A program made the position numbers and the translations under genes. Positions 11,366-23,240 of a DNA stretch of 64,000 bases are shown piece after piece. The notes below the pieces were generated by a model. It saw nothing but the letters and a program-made list of their open reading frames with translations, was not told the origin of the DNA and made no database searches. Numbering within the stretch: the first letter of the stretch is position 1; every line of letters starts with the position of its first letter. Source of the stretch: Saturnia japonica (Eukaryota > Arthropoda > Insecta > Lepidoptera > Saturniidae); assembly GCA_033032175.1 (NCBI GenBank), contig CM065309.1, forward strand, positions 12,338,001 to 12,402,000, written 5' to 3'.

Positions 11366-13317
11366 ATAAAATTAACTAAACCATGTAAAATAATAAATTG
11401 TGATTAAATTTTCAACGTGCTAGCAGTGTGTCAGATATAAGATGACGTTTATCATGTTTTAATTAAGTGTCTGCAGTTCGAGTCAATTAGACAGGATTTA
11501 ATAGAGGTCTTTGATTTAAACAGACTAGGCGTTGAAATGTATATTAAGATATTAAGCGGTATGTGCACTGATAAAGCGGCTAGTCTGTTCAAATCCATTG
11601 TCATCTTATTATTGAATTAAGCCAGCCACATACTCCACGGTCTACCGGAGAGATTTACTTAACCAGGTCTTCTGCACGTCGTACCATGTAAGGGTAGTGG
11701 GCAGTTGGGCAGCTACACACATGTATAGGTTCACCGTAAGGTGTCATTAAAAAAAAACATTCGATTTTGCACATTTTACCTATGCAGGTCTATTCCAATA
11801 CACGCTCGGATCTACTTACGCAGGTAAACCTGTACAATTAGACCGAATTACATAAAAACTTAATTACATATACGCCCTTAAAATATAAGAATTAAAAAAG
11901 GTGCTACAACCTATGAGAGGTTCGACTGCTGAAGCCTCATGGATATATGACCTTTTCCTGTTGCAAAGCGTCAGTGTTCGTACTGTCGTAGTCCAGTTAA
12001 AGAATGTGGTCAACTACACTCACTTGGCATAGAGGATTGTTCTCGGGAATTTCAAATTATTATCAGTGATTTACATCGGTTAGAAGTGAAAGTAGTTTGT
12101 TTTTTTGATTTAGTTCTACATAGCCATTATCTGCAGTGATTACTTAACATCCGGTCAATACTGGTCGACCATTTGCTACTTCCTAAAAAGGTTATGTTTC
12201 ATTACATTTTTTTACAAGATTCCAGGGCAGATTATTCAGAAAGATATTTGATAATAGCAATATATTATATAGGACAGTTATTTATACTGCATTTGCTAGT
12301 TATCTGAATATTAATTAACAGTACAGTTTGTAATGCAATGAATAGATGCATATATGTTCAAATATCGGTTATTATGTATATAATATTATTGATATATCCG
12401 GTTATTAAGTTGCCAGACTATAATACTAGATTGTATAATTTATATCCAAATATGTGGCTTTAAATTTGTTTAAGTTGATTGAGATTGTCAGGAAATTGTA
12501 TCATCCGTTTAATTTATGTGGGCGACATGTGGTGTAGCATGAATATATTATAGATTAATTAACAAGATAATGAATTGGAAAAGGAGTCACATTTGTCAAA
12601 AATAAAACTTATATATTTAGGTTATTATCTCACCTGTTTATCTAGTTTAAACCGTGAAAAATATATTACGTAGATCATAACATACACTTTAAAAATACTA
12701 GAATATGACCAATTAATTCGAGGTGCTTAACAAAAACAAGTCGAATAATAACAACAAGACATATTTATATGCACAAAATCGGTATTCTTTATACATACTG
12801 AAGTATATTATAGAGAACACATTACTAACTTTTAAGTGCTTTACGACAGTAAAGCCAAACTTGAGAAGAGAATATGTCTGTGTCACATTTGTTACTGTCT
12901 AACTTGTTGAAATCCGTACTTTGCTTTACTCCTGTTATAAGGGATTACGTCTAAACGGTAGATCTTCTTTTATAATTAAAGCCAAAAATTTGTTATATTT
13001 TTAATTTCAGAGTACAATTAGATACTTATCTACTATTTTATAAGTTAAAGAAAAAGAAAATTACTTTAAAAGAAAAAAAATATGAACGTTTGTAGTGTAC
13101 AATGGACATGTTATATATATATTATACGGTGGTAAAATATAAAAATAGAAATGAATGCAGTATGATAATCAATATTAAGTTTCATTTTTCGTGCATTTGT
13201 ATGTGCACAGCAAATTGTCGGCACTATAGCTGCTGGTAAGCGTAGTTCAATCCAATAAAATCGGCAACCACTGAGGGATCTACAGTCCATCGCCAGTCAA
13301 CGCTGTCAGGTCTGCCT
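11366..13317. other. AT-rich DNA, no gene seen
   Basis: No supported gene. Slightly GC-richer stretches at 11610-11730 and 11900-12050 look like old insertions but match nothing else in the window. Confidence 0.5.
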
Positions 13318-13470
13318 GCTCAAATAAAAATAAAAATATACTTTATTCCATTTAGGCTCTAAGACGACACTTATGAACGTCATAACAGTACTACCGGTTC
13401 GGAAAACATCCCAGTCATACAGTCATCGAGAAGAACCGGCAAGAAACTCGATCGGGTTTATCTTATTTTT
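13318..13470 (-). mobile_element. LINE 3'-end fragment (minus strand)
   Basis: Read on the minus strand the piece has 'gagtttcttgccggttcttc', then 'ccgaaccggtag', then 'gaataaagtatatttttatt' with an AATAAA polyadenylation signal and an A/T tail. This is the form of a 3' UTR of a 5'-truncated LINE, and I recall such ends being abundant in moth and butterfly genomes. No coding sequence is included. Confidence 0.6.
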
Positions 13471-13609
13471 TTCCAACTTCACCAATAATATTTGTAGTTA
13501 TTAGTCATATTAATAATTTAGTGGATGCACAGAAAGGGAGTCACTTCCAGAAATCAGAATTATTCTCATAATGATCCACCGTATAACAACCTTTTCACAG
13601 TAAATCTAG

Positions 13610-14270
13610 CTTGACATGGTCCATGAATATATTTTCTGGCAAATCAGTAATGTGTTTCAGGATTATTTTATAGAACCTAAAATTTATTACCTAAAAAAAT
13701 TAAGTCTAAAACAAGGCACGACTAATCTATGTCTATTTCTAGCATTAAAACAGTGCCGGTCATCGATAAAATCTTGCTTGTCAAAGTTTTTACAAATATA
13801 CATACATTCAATTATAAAAGTTGTATTGGTAGGACAAAGCTAAGATATTATATTCCCAAAAATTATTCCTTAGTATTTCGTGAGGTTTCAGGTTGTAGAT
13901 TGCTCACTTTTGTTATAGAAATATGGTATCAACCTTAGCTGCTTCAACCCCACACCAAAATACCGTAAGACATTAAGCTATGGAAGTAAGTGAAGTAAAC
14001 CAAAATAGCAGTGACAATATTTGTTACTTGGCGAATATTACGTACTGCAAATGCAGCAGAGCTTAATCTTCCCGCCGAAGTTTTAATGTGCGGACCACAT
14101 TGTAATTTTAAATTAATCTTAATACCCGAGAAGACAGTATTATCAACTAAACCTAATAAATTTCCTACTATCTTGATATTACTTTCAATACGCCGACCAT
14201 CGGGCAATACATTTGGTTTTGTTTGCATTTAACAGTAAATTATTTAGAGCAAATCATTCAGAAATTTTAA
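13610..14270 (-). pseudogene. Jockey-type LINE reverse transcriptase, thumb region
   Basis: The open part (14228 to 13944) reads as the segment after the RT catalytic core, with 'SGIKINLKLQCGPHIK', 'AGRLSSAAFAVRNIRQ' and 'YFHSLMSYGILVWG', motifs typical of Jockey-group RT C-termini. After a stop and frameshift near 13944 the homology continues with 'AIYNLKPHEILRNNFWE', so the element extends to about 13610. The catalytic YADD box is not included. It lies downstream of an RNase H fragment on the same strand, the reverse of the normal order, so the two pieces come from different insertions or a rearrangement. Confidence 0.7.
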
Positions 14271-14589
14271 CGAAAGTATTATTTAATTTCCTAACCTCTA
14301 AATCTCTTACTTTTCTTGTTATTTGTGGCACCGTGTGTAAATAATATAATTTCGCCAATATCCGTAGGTATGAATGTACATTCTAATGGTAGGTAGAGTT
14401 ACAAACGAAGGAGACTGATTGATAAAAATGATAGAAGTCCAAAAAAGAATAATTTTGGTATGTTTAGTATCCAAACCGAATTATTAATATTCCCAAAGTT
14501 AGTGAAAACATACACAACAAATTATATGCACATTATCTAATTAAAGCATTATTTTGTTAATTAGGATAAATTGAGACAAAACATGTAAA

Positions 14590-15640
14590 ATTAGAGGATT
14601 ACTAATTACTAAAGCGAAGATAAAGGTTAGTAGGACGAGGTAGAGAGGAAGGTAAAACGTCATAAATGTAATATCTGCTGTGAATAGAACAATTAAAAAA
14701 TATGTGATCAGGGGAACCATCCTCTAAACCACATTTACAAAGAGAACGGTTCTTAATTCTTAATTTAGCAAAATGACTGCTGAGAATAATAACTCCAAAT
14801 GGAGACGACAAATGATGGAGGAAACCTTTTTATTGAGAAATGGTAATTAAAAAAACCATGATTTTCGAGGCACATTGCTTTACAAAGGACCATAAAATTT
14901 GGCTTTGTGTTTTCTAGAGTAATTCCAATCTTTTTGACATACTTCTAGCAGCCTCGCTTTCGCAAGAGAGCGCAGGTCATCTGTGTATAGCCTATAATGA
15001 TCCATGAAGCTAGCATATGGGCAGCATTTTCTGCGCAGGTGTTTACTGTTTCAATATCAGAGATGCCGCAATGGCCTGGAATCTATGCTAGCACAGTGTC
15101 AAGTCCTAAGATGTAACACTCATACATTGCTTCTCTAATCTTCAATATTACCGGATGTCTGGATATAGAACGGAATGGATTAGAAAGTATGGTCTGTAGG
15201 CAGCTTTTACTGTCAGTAAAGACAATTGCTCTCTTTAGTTTGTGAGACCTAATAAATGTTACAGATTCGAGAACGGCAACGGCTTCCCCAGTAAACACCG
15301 AGAAAAGTGGGGGACATGTATAACTAAGAATAATCCTATATTTCGGTATCCAAAATGCAGCACCTACATTACCAAATTCAACTAATTTAAAGGCCTTATT
15401 TAAAATAAAAAGAGGAATCCAATCTTCCCAGTTTATCAATTTTTTGTACTGCAAAAAAATATCTATGTCAGCACTGTTTTCAACTTCAAGCGGCATATTA
15501 TTTACGAGCAATAAAAACGATTCTAGCTAATGATCCCGAAGAGTTTGTCCCATTTATACTTATTTTCTGACAACAGTCTGCTAGAAAAGAGATTAGCAGG
15601 TCTAGAGAAATTCCACGCACAACGTAATGTTTCATGTTAA
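14590..15640 (-). pseudogene. LINE RNase H and C-terminal region, decayed
   Basis: The longest frame (15511 to 15083) holds an RNase H domain: 'GNVGAAFWIP', the Glu helix 'FTGEAVAVLESV' and the Asp block 'IVFTDSKSCLQTIL', ending 'GLDTVLA' just before a stop. The usual first TDGS block is degraded to 'NKAFKLVEFG'. Downstream in another frame (14811 to 14602) is 'CKCGLEDGSPDHIFFNCS', the cysteine/histidine region found after RNase H in Jockey and I type LINEs. Upstream to about 15640 a weak RT-like stretch may be present. Several stops and shifts make it non-functional. It would have served an APE-type LINE's target-primed reverse transcription. Confidence 0.75.
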
Positions 15641-15786
15641 GTATAAGCTTACCGTAATCAACGCATATGAAGACCCTTGAGATTGCATCTTACGACTCCT
15701 CCCAGGCCCAGGTGATCATGGCAGTAAATGTCTCTTCACGTTATATTTGAAAGAATCCATGTTGAAAGAAGGAGATAGTTTCACAG

Positions 15787-15856
15787 TACGGTAAAAATAT
15801 GACAGTCAATCAATCAATCAATTAGTAAATCAATCAATCAAGCAGTCAATCAATCA
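15787..15856. repeat. Imperfect (CAAT)n microsatellite
   Basis: Repeated 'caatcaatcaat' units are interrupted by 'tagtaaat' and 'gcagt'. Simple-sequence repeat. Confidence 0.85.
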
Positions 15857-16468
15857 CCTTTTTGCCTATTACATATTTAAAGACAATCGTACTTAAGGAG
15901 TAAACTCCAGTTGTGACTCGGAGCTGATACACACACGAACACTTTTTTTTTCTATACATATTTATCTTTTTCACTTTCTTTAAATGAACTAAGTATGCAT
16001 GAAGGTATCTATGGCGATTTAATTAATTTTCACTTTTTCAAAGTTTAGTATTTTTTGTATTTGACCTACCTTGAGGTTAATCTTGATAGTAGCCGGTTTC
16101 TATTGCCATTTATATTTGGATTAAACATCTTTTTTTCGTTTTATCATCACTCATACGTTTCAACTGTCTATACAAATAAAGAATGTCATTAAAAATTATG
16201 TCAGTGATACTCAGTAGCCATTCTATGCTTATTTTCATTCTTGCGTAAATGTAGGTCCACATGTAGATAAAAGAGAAGTATTTTTTTGCGTTACCTTACG
16301 CTTATTTTGATATAAATATTTAGAATTCTATCCTCGCAACAAGGTAGGTACATGCCCAGTGTACATAATAGTAACCCCATGTACTGATAAAATATTTCCT
16401 TATACATATTTTTATTCTTGTAATGGCATCAAATTGATCATTTACTTTAATTCCGACAGTTACTTACT
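15857..16468. other. AT-rich DNA, no gene seen
   Basis: No coding sequence or repeat recognised between the microsatellite and the LINE C-terminal fragment. Confidence 0.5.
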
Positions 16469-16985
16469 AAAGCTCGTTTGGCTGTGCATAGAGAAGTGTT
16501 GGTTCTAATACTCATGTACGGAAGTGAAAGCTGGGTATGGTAGAAAAATCATGAAAGTAAAATAAATGCAGTAGAAATGAGAGTGCTAAGAGGCATGTTA
16601 GGAGTGAAATTGAGTTTCAGGTTAAGAAATTGTGTGATAAAAGAACTCTGTGGTATGAAAGAAGATATAGTCATACGGATTGAGAAAGGGATGCTTAGAT
16701 GGCTTGGGCATGTTGAGAGGATGAATGAAAGAAGAATGACTAAACAAATTTATGATGCGAGTGTGAAAGGAAACGTTGGAAGAGGAAGGCCTAGACGAAT
16801 ATTTATCGATCAAATCGGAGACGTTCTGAAGAAAGGTCAGGTTAAGAGTACTCTAAACCGAATAGCATGCATGATAAGATTAATGAATGTTGAAGACACG
16901 AAAGATGTATGCTAGGATCGTAGCAGGTGGAAGGACGTGGTCTCTGCCTACCCCGTTGGGACGTAATTTATGTATGTATGTAGTT
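16469..16985 (+). pseudogene. LINE C-terminal domain and 3' tail (RTE/R4-like)
   Basis: Frame 16577-16915 encodes 'RVLRGMLGVKLSFRLRN', 'IEKGMLRWLGHVERMNER' and 'GRGRPRRIFIDQIGDVLK', the domain that closes RTE- and R4-like LINE proteins after the RT thumb. The same frame extends upstream to about 16469 ('LILMYGSESWVW') through one TAG stop. After 16915 it would continue 'DRSRWKDVVSAYPVG' past another stop. It ends in a (TATG)n tail at about 16965-16981. The piece at 48975-49190 is a second copy. Its tail resembles that of the SINE at 56.1 kb. The endonuclease and RT core are absent, so this is a 5'-truncated insertion. Confidence 0.8.
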
Positions 16986-17019
16986 ACTTACCTTTTTGCA
17001 TCAATTTTTTAACATAATA

Positions 17020-17310
17020 TCTTAACGTAAAACAGGCAGTTTAACTCGAAATGAGCCAGTTTTACTGAACATATACAATGTTTTAATTTACTAAAGATTG
17101 CTCTAAATAATATAATAAGAATCTTGGTAGCATTTGCCAGAGTTTTTTTTCTCAAACTCTCTCAAAAGCTCTCTCTAAGTCCACAAAAGCGCTGTAAATC
17201 TTTCAATATCCTGTCGCAAATTTCTGGACGATCTCGCGGAGAGAGAAAATTTCATCCGTAAATTCCTTCTAAATCTAAAACCACCTTGAGCCTCCCATAA
17301 ATGTCGTTCA
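17020..17310 (-). pseudogene. LINE reverse transcriptase fragment
   Basis: On the minus strand, across frameshifts, the translation gives 'ERHLWEAQGGFR', a piece like 'FATGY', and then 'YSAFVDLERAFERV', which is RT motif A with its catalytic Asp. 'LWEAQGGFR' corresponds to the 'QAGFRKG' block just before motif A. It faces the C-terminal LINE fragment at 16.5-17.0 kb, which is on the opposite strand, so the two are separate insertions or the result of an inversion. Motif C is not visible. Confidence 0.6.
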
Positions 17311-17889
17311 GTCATCACTTGCATTTTAATTCACAAATGAAATAAACACACATATATACACATCAGTTTTAATCACAGCAATATAACACTTACTCGGACA
17401 TGAAGGACATAGCGATGTAGGGTCGTATCCATTCTCCATTGTCACATTTTCAATAGATGTAATCAAAATGTTGCCATTTGCCGAGCGTTTTATTATTTTC
17501 CAATAAGCCTCTCTTATTTCGATCGCTACAGTGAAAGAATTGGATTTGGATTGCTGTAAAATTAATTTTACTTTTATCAAATGCCTTTTTAATATATATC
17601 GAATGATAGCATTATGTTCTTAGTGTTCCTACTAAAACCTTTGTTTATACTTTTTTATAAACGGAAAAATATTTCATACAAAGAAGATTACGGAACACAT
17701 ACTTGTATAAGATAATGTATGTTAATTTTATTGGGCATGGACAGTTTTGTTAGCCTAAGCCTAAGCATAGACTATAAGTAAAAGTTAGTTACTTTTTCTA
17801 CTAAAATTAGCTGTTCGTTTTTTTATTGATTTTTAGCGAATGAGATCATTGACTATAAATCGTAGCTAGTATTTTTTACTGCGATAATA
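17311..17889. other. AT-rich DNA, no gene seen
   Basis: Nothing recognised up to the left end of the mariner at 17890. Confidence 0.5.
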
Positions 17890-19302
17890 TTAGGTCCTTA
17901 CATATGAAATTGGCATTTTGTACAGGAAGAATATAAAGTCATTTTTTTTTGTAAAATATGTTTAATTAATGAAATTATGCACCGTTGTAATCTTTGCACT
18001 TTTGCCATCTCATAAGTAGTTTATTGATCCCTTTACTAAAAAAAACCATGGGGGCGAGTATCAATAAACTCTTTGAAGGAGGTTTTTTTTTTTTTTTTTA
18101 TTGGTGGGGTAATAAACTCCCACCCCCCTAAAAACCTCTAACACAAATCAGAGAACGATGGTGCTATATAATAATTTGTTACAATATTTTTTCCCCACAC
18201 ACTTTCCTCCGACTTTGTCAGCAATTTCCCTACCCCTATGCAACCCTTCTTTATTTATTTATTTAGGTTTGGACTGCCGCATTGGAGTTGATTTTTTTTT
18301 TCTTATAAGAAGTTGTACAAAATCTGTTGGAGCAAGGTCAGGGGAGTACAGTGGATGTCGCAGAAATTCTAATTGTAGCTCATCTAACTTAGTGGTTGTT
18401 TATCGTGCAGTGTGTGGTCTTGCGTTGTCGTGAAGCAGCAGTGGCCTAGAGCGATTGACCAATCTCGGTTGTTTAGCAGCTAGTTCTTCCTTCATGGTTT
18501 GCAGTTGCTGACAACAGATATCTGCCGTAATCGTTTGGCCAGATTTTAGAAAGCTGTAGTTAACGACACCGGCGCTAGTCCACTAAACACTCACATGTAA
18601 CTTTTCTGAGTCAATTTTCGTTTAGGGCAGGATTTGGCTGGGTCTCCAGGGTTCAGCCATTGCGACGAGCGCTTCCGATTATCGTACAGTATCCACCTTT
18701 CATCACAAGTAATGATTCGATTTAAAATCCCTTCATTATTGTGTCGGTTGAGCAAAGTAACACAGCAGTCGACGCGTGTTTGCAAGTTCGATATACTCAA
18801 TTCATGAGGTACCCATTGTTCAAGTTTTTTTACTTTCCCAATTTGCTTCAAGTGGATTAATACCCCGAAGCCTGCAGCTATCTCTGAAGTGCTTTGTGAT
18901 GGATCCGCTTCTACAATAGCCTTTAATTCTCATTTTCCACTTTGGTCGCCGGCCGTCCACGGGGTTGGTTCTGAAGGTCGAAATTTCCAGAACGAAAACG
19001 TTGAAACCAATAACGTAACGTGCTTTCTATTGCGACACCAGTGCCGTATACATCATTAATCCTTCGAGCTGTTTCTGCAGCACAGGTGCCATGGTAGAAC
19101 TCGTACTCGTAAATATACCGATATTTGATGTTTCCCATTGTGCGGTAATAAGCGACGCCAAAGAAAAAATTATGAGGAAAAAAGAAATGTACCAGCCAAA
19201 TGAATTTATAAATTTGAATTTGGATTTCTTAAGCAAAGAGGAGATATTTCAGATCAAAGTGGTCAGTACGACAAAACGCTAGTTTGATATGTAAGGACCT
19301 AA
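17890..19302 (-). mobile_element. mariner element copy 1 with both terminal inverted repeats
   Basis: The left end 'ttaggtccttacatatgaaa' at 17890 and the right end, reverse complement 'ttaggtccttacatatcaaa', form matching inverted repeats that continue past 'gcgttttgt'-like sequence. Both are flanked by TA, the target duplication of Tc1/mariner elements. The element is about 1.41 kb and holds a broken transposase on the minus strand. An extra segment of roughly 200 bp, with A/T runs, interrupts the 3' part of the gene (about 18083-18300). A second copy with the same left end begins at 39530. Confidence 0.9.
17985..19138 (-). pseudogene. mariner transposase, broken
   Basis: The start ATG lies at 19138. 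The first part has the helix-turn-helix region ('YHGTCAAETARRINDVYG', 'LRYWFQRFRSGNFD', 'QPRGRPATKV') and stops at 18923 after a frameshift. The next part restarts in a new frame ('LKAIVEADPSQSTSEIAA') and includes the first catalytic Asp in 'IITCDERWILYDN'. After a stop near 18591 come 'LLLHDNARPHTAR' with the second Asp and 'LYSPDLAPTD' with the third. The insertion then separates the C-terminus ('FIDTRP', 'GINKLLMRWQKCKDYNG') at about 17985-18082. All three DDD residues survive but at least three stops or shifts and an insertion prevent expression. It would have cut and pasted the element at TA sites in the nucleus. Confidence 0.85.
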
Positions 19303-20517
19303 TATAAAATAGAATACCCATGTTATAAAATGAAAATTAATGTATCTCTTAATCGCGCGAACAGAGCTTTATTACGTGTGATAGCTATAAACCTCTAGGA
19401 CTCATAGCTTATTGGCAATAAAATAATTACATGAAGAGCTTTAAGCAGATATAGAATAGGCATTACCGCAAATTCGGTTAGGGTTGTCTAATATAGGGTT
19501 TTTATTTATTTATAAATCAAAAAAGAATCTACCTTACTGAAATTTACTCAAGAACTAAAAAAGAAAAGGTTTTCATTTGTACGTGTGCTACTTATGTTAC
19601 TGTACTAAGGAAAATAGTCTTTCAAATTATGGGCGAAGTAATGATACGAAATGTGATTTCACCTATGGTCCATATTTTCAGTAATATAAACTAAATGATA
19701 TGTACATATAAAATAAATTATCGAATTTATTACCGATAGTTTTTTAATACAATTCTAAGTGTTACAATATCTATACTCATTTTGGGTTTAATACGTAGAA
19801 ATCATTTACAGCTGAAAAAAAAACAAAATTATTTGAAGCCATGTTTTCATTATTAAACATCGATCATTATAGTATTTTTAAACTTTATTATATAAAGAGG
19901 TTGCACAAACATTCACATGAACAAACTTATTTATAATTATATAGACTATAGTATAGTTGTTAAACTTGGAAATTAAAGTTTTCCATCCAGATTTTTCTGT
20001 TAATTTTCAAAGTGTCTAGGTAACATTTTATTCAGTTAAATTATAATAATTATGTATATAGTTATTATGTAAGGTTGTATATTATTATATAAAAAAAAAA
20101 AACATTTTGTAGACCATAGCGTAAATATGCGTGAAATTTGACAACGTTTTTTTCGTGATTTTGCAAAAATAGCTACAGAAATTTTCAGCAACAGTACTTA
20201 TATAATGCAGTTTATTAGTTGGCATCATACTAATAAGAAGGTAAGGGAATATATTTATTTTTTACGATTTAGGTGAAGTTATATGCGATACGCGAAGTTA
20301 GCCGTGTGCCCGCTAAATTTATTATTTAAAGAATATCTCTAGTCTAATAATTTGGTTATTATGTACGATACATGGATCTTAATAGATGTACTTTTTATAA
20401 TTTTCTGTTACTTTTATAGTAACTATTTAATAACAAAGCTTTTTATTGACTACCATGCAACCCACCTTTTATTCAAGAATGATCCTTTTTATATTTAATA
20501 TGAGGTAGAAAATATAT
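19303..20517. other. AT-rich DNA, no gene seen
   Basis: No feature beyond short A-runs (for example 20090-20102). Nothing recognised on either strand. Confidence 0.5.
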
Positions 20518-20655
20518 GGGCAGACCTGCTACAAGATGAACCGACGACCTGGTGAAGGTTTCGGGACTGCGGTGAATGCGAGTATGGCAGGACTGGTCGT
20601 TCTGGCGATCTTTGGGGGAGCCCTTAGCCCTGCAGTACACGTTTTTCCTCTGAAA
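20518..20655 (+). pseudogene. RTE LINE C-terminal scrap
   Basis: One frame gives 'GRPATR', stop, 'TDDLVKVSGLR', stop, 'MRVWQDWSFWRSLGEPLAL', matching the end of the 43-kb RTE protein ('GRPPTRWKDDIIKVAGSR' and 'VQAAQDWSLWRSMGEAYV'). Both stops are TGA where the family has Trp (TGG), so each is a single G-to-A change. This is a short 5'-truncated insertion or relic. Confidence 0.75.
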
Positions 20656-20660
20656 TAATT

Positions 20661-23040
20661 ATGATATGGAAAAAACTTATAAATAACTGTTTCCAGTTAT
20701 ATTGTTCTAGCGCAGGTATCTAGACCAACAGTTATTCGGCATACAGTGCATTTTAATAATGTCGCTGAACCAGAAAATTTGAAAACGCTATTTTGACGGA
20801 CCAAGGCTTTTGTTAGATGTGGGTCTTTATATAATTTTAAGTAGATTAACTTTTACTAAAATATATGAATATATAGTGAAAAAGAATAAAGTAATTTTAG
20901 ACTTTTATTGAAATTCATAAACAAATGTAAGAATTTGTAGGGTCGAGAAGTGTCGTTTAAATATTAAATAAACTAGAAATTACTTTAAACCTAACCCTCC
21001 AAAATTTCTTACGTTTAAGTTATATCCAGGTCTCGAGACAGACTGTTTTTTCCAAGGATCCGGATTGTTTGAGATTTACGACAGCACTCGTCTCGCCACT
21101 ACATTCAGTTTTGAGTAGACTTTAAAAAGAGTATTCTTCCAACATCTTTTTATAAACGAAAAACAAGTTCTTTTAGTGTTAATTAATAGGACTTATAAAA
21201 TTAATAGCTTGAATAAAACACATTTAAAATATCTGTTTATTCAATTAAATAAAAATCTATGTACTAGACAGTTCTGTTGGATTAAGTTCATCGTGTTCAA
21301 AGGAGTATGTTCTATATTTAAAAAAATCAAAATCTAGATAAGTTTTTATCGAATAATATTAACAAAACTTGTTAATATTGTATATTCGATGGTTTGTTAT
21401 ATTCCTGTATTTTTATATTATACTTTTACAAGAATTAAGTTAGGCTATCTGATAAGAGACTATGATGGTACTTTTAGAACGTGGTAGAGAACAATGAAAA
21501 GAAAGTATCTGTTTTTAGGTTTGATATTTTTTTATTATAGGAATTAAATATGTCTATGTATTATAACTACCTACCTGATATAGTTGCTTGCTTTTCAATA
21601 ATTAATTTGATATGAAGTTAAAATATTATAAAAAGAGTGCCAATGTTCTTATTTGTTGGTTTGAATATAACCCCTATAAGTAAAAATACACGCAACGTTT
21701 ATCACCAGGCAAATTGGTCGCATCCTTGTTGGGGCATAAAAGGAAGGAAGGAAGTTATACTTTTACACTTCCTTAAGGGTCATACATTTTTTGATGTCGA
21801 TAGCTGTAATTTTTATATACGAATATATTCACTTACTATACTATTCAGTACAGCGAATCTTAATTTAGTTAGTTTCAGTAAATCATTATATGATGAGTTC
21901 TTTTTTAAAATATTGTATCACTATCGATAAAGCTTAAAAACTTACTCAAATGTTTACATTGTACAAAATAAAGAACAAAAAGAACACAATCGGGGAGTGT
22001 TTGTTTGTACCCGTGAGAGAAATATTTACTTGTAGCGGGGAGAAAAACAAACGGAGGTAGAATTTATGCAAACGTTTTGGTTTCTCATGCGTTTGATAAT
22101 TGAACATTTCGTATGTGATAAAATTAATAGTAATAAATTATGATAATACCTTACATGCCATATAATTTAAAATATTGGAAAACAATAATAAGTTACAAAA
22201 TAATATAATCGAAACTTTTATAGAAATTTTTACTGAGAAAATAATGTGCACAATATCGTAAGAGATTTAAGCCGCGTTTTCACTATACGAGTACTCACCG
22301 CCCGAGTGTGCTCCTACGGACTTGGTCGTATAGAATTCTTTTTTGGAATTTGGTTGACATGTTACGAGTATATAAGCATCCAAGTAGCATTCCTCCGTTT
22401 GTCTGTCATTTGATTTGTAAGTCCAGTTATGTTGTGTTACGGAAGGTTTATAATGTTCCAATTAAGTTTTTGAAAAATTGAGAAAACCAATGTTTTGTGA
22501 TCGAACCGTCAAAAATCGATTTTTCGGGCGCATATATAGCTTACGCTGACTTAACCGCAAGAGATACAACAAAATAATTCTTTAAAAGCCTTGACAAAAG
22601 TCCGCAATGGCATATGTCTATCTCCTAAGGCTGAATCACAGTAACCATTTTTATCTTCAACATAACAATTAAAAATATTAGGTTATTTGCGAAGATATTT
22701 TATAGAAGCCGTAGAAAATATCATGAATTCAAAAATACGCACAACCAAAGAAATCACTCGTAGCGAAATGGTTGGCTGCGGTCTATCTGTTGAATATGAA
22801 TTGCGCGTTAAGCTAAGCGCACTTGTCGTAATTTTGAAGTTATGAATTAGTACTAAAACGATAAACTCTAAATTAATCAAACATGCTTTTTTGAACAAAA
22901 AAGATAACACTTAGTAAATTGCACTCGTGCGTAGCTGGGGCAGGTCGCTGGTACTGTATAAATCATAGTAAGATTAAATAAATATTGTTTAATTTATTAT
23001 GGGTTTACACGGTTAAAGCAATATTTGTAATTTAAAAAAA
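20661..23040. other. AT-rich DNA, no gene seen
   Basis: No supported gene. A patch at 22265-22330 ('gccgcgttttcactatacga', 'gagtactcaccgcccgagtg') is more GC-rich and may be the edge of a transposon, but no partner is visible in the window. Confidence 0.5.
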
Positions 23041-23240
23041 TTAAGTTCAAACATGTATTCTGAGATGTTACAAAAACTCCCTGAAAAGTTCTCACAAAGA
23101 GGGAACCATTTTGTTAGAACACTGAAATCTTTATAAGACACTAAAACGAAGTAATGACCTACTCGATAATGGCCAAAAAATATTTCAAAAAAGATAACGG
23201 ATTTGTCGCCAAGTCAGGAAAAAGAAGAAATTAAAAAAAA
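23041..23240. repeat. Dispersed repeat Rep-4, copy 1
   Basis: Shares with 55430-55610 an ordered series of words such as 'acaaaaactccc' to 'acaaaaacttcc', 'gaaaagtt' to 'gaaagttt', 'gggaaccattttgttag' to 'ggagccaccgttttgttag' and 'aggaaaaagaagaaatt' to 'aagaagaagaaaaagg'. Probably an old transposon or coding remnant; no family assigned. Confidence 0.4.

Noticed and set aside
13610..15640. One continuous LINE across the two minus-strand fragments
   Set aside because: The RT thumb lies downstream of the RNase H on the coding strand, the opposite of the normal order, so they are annotated separately.
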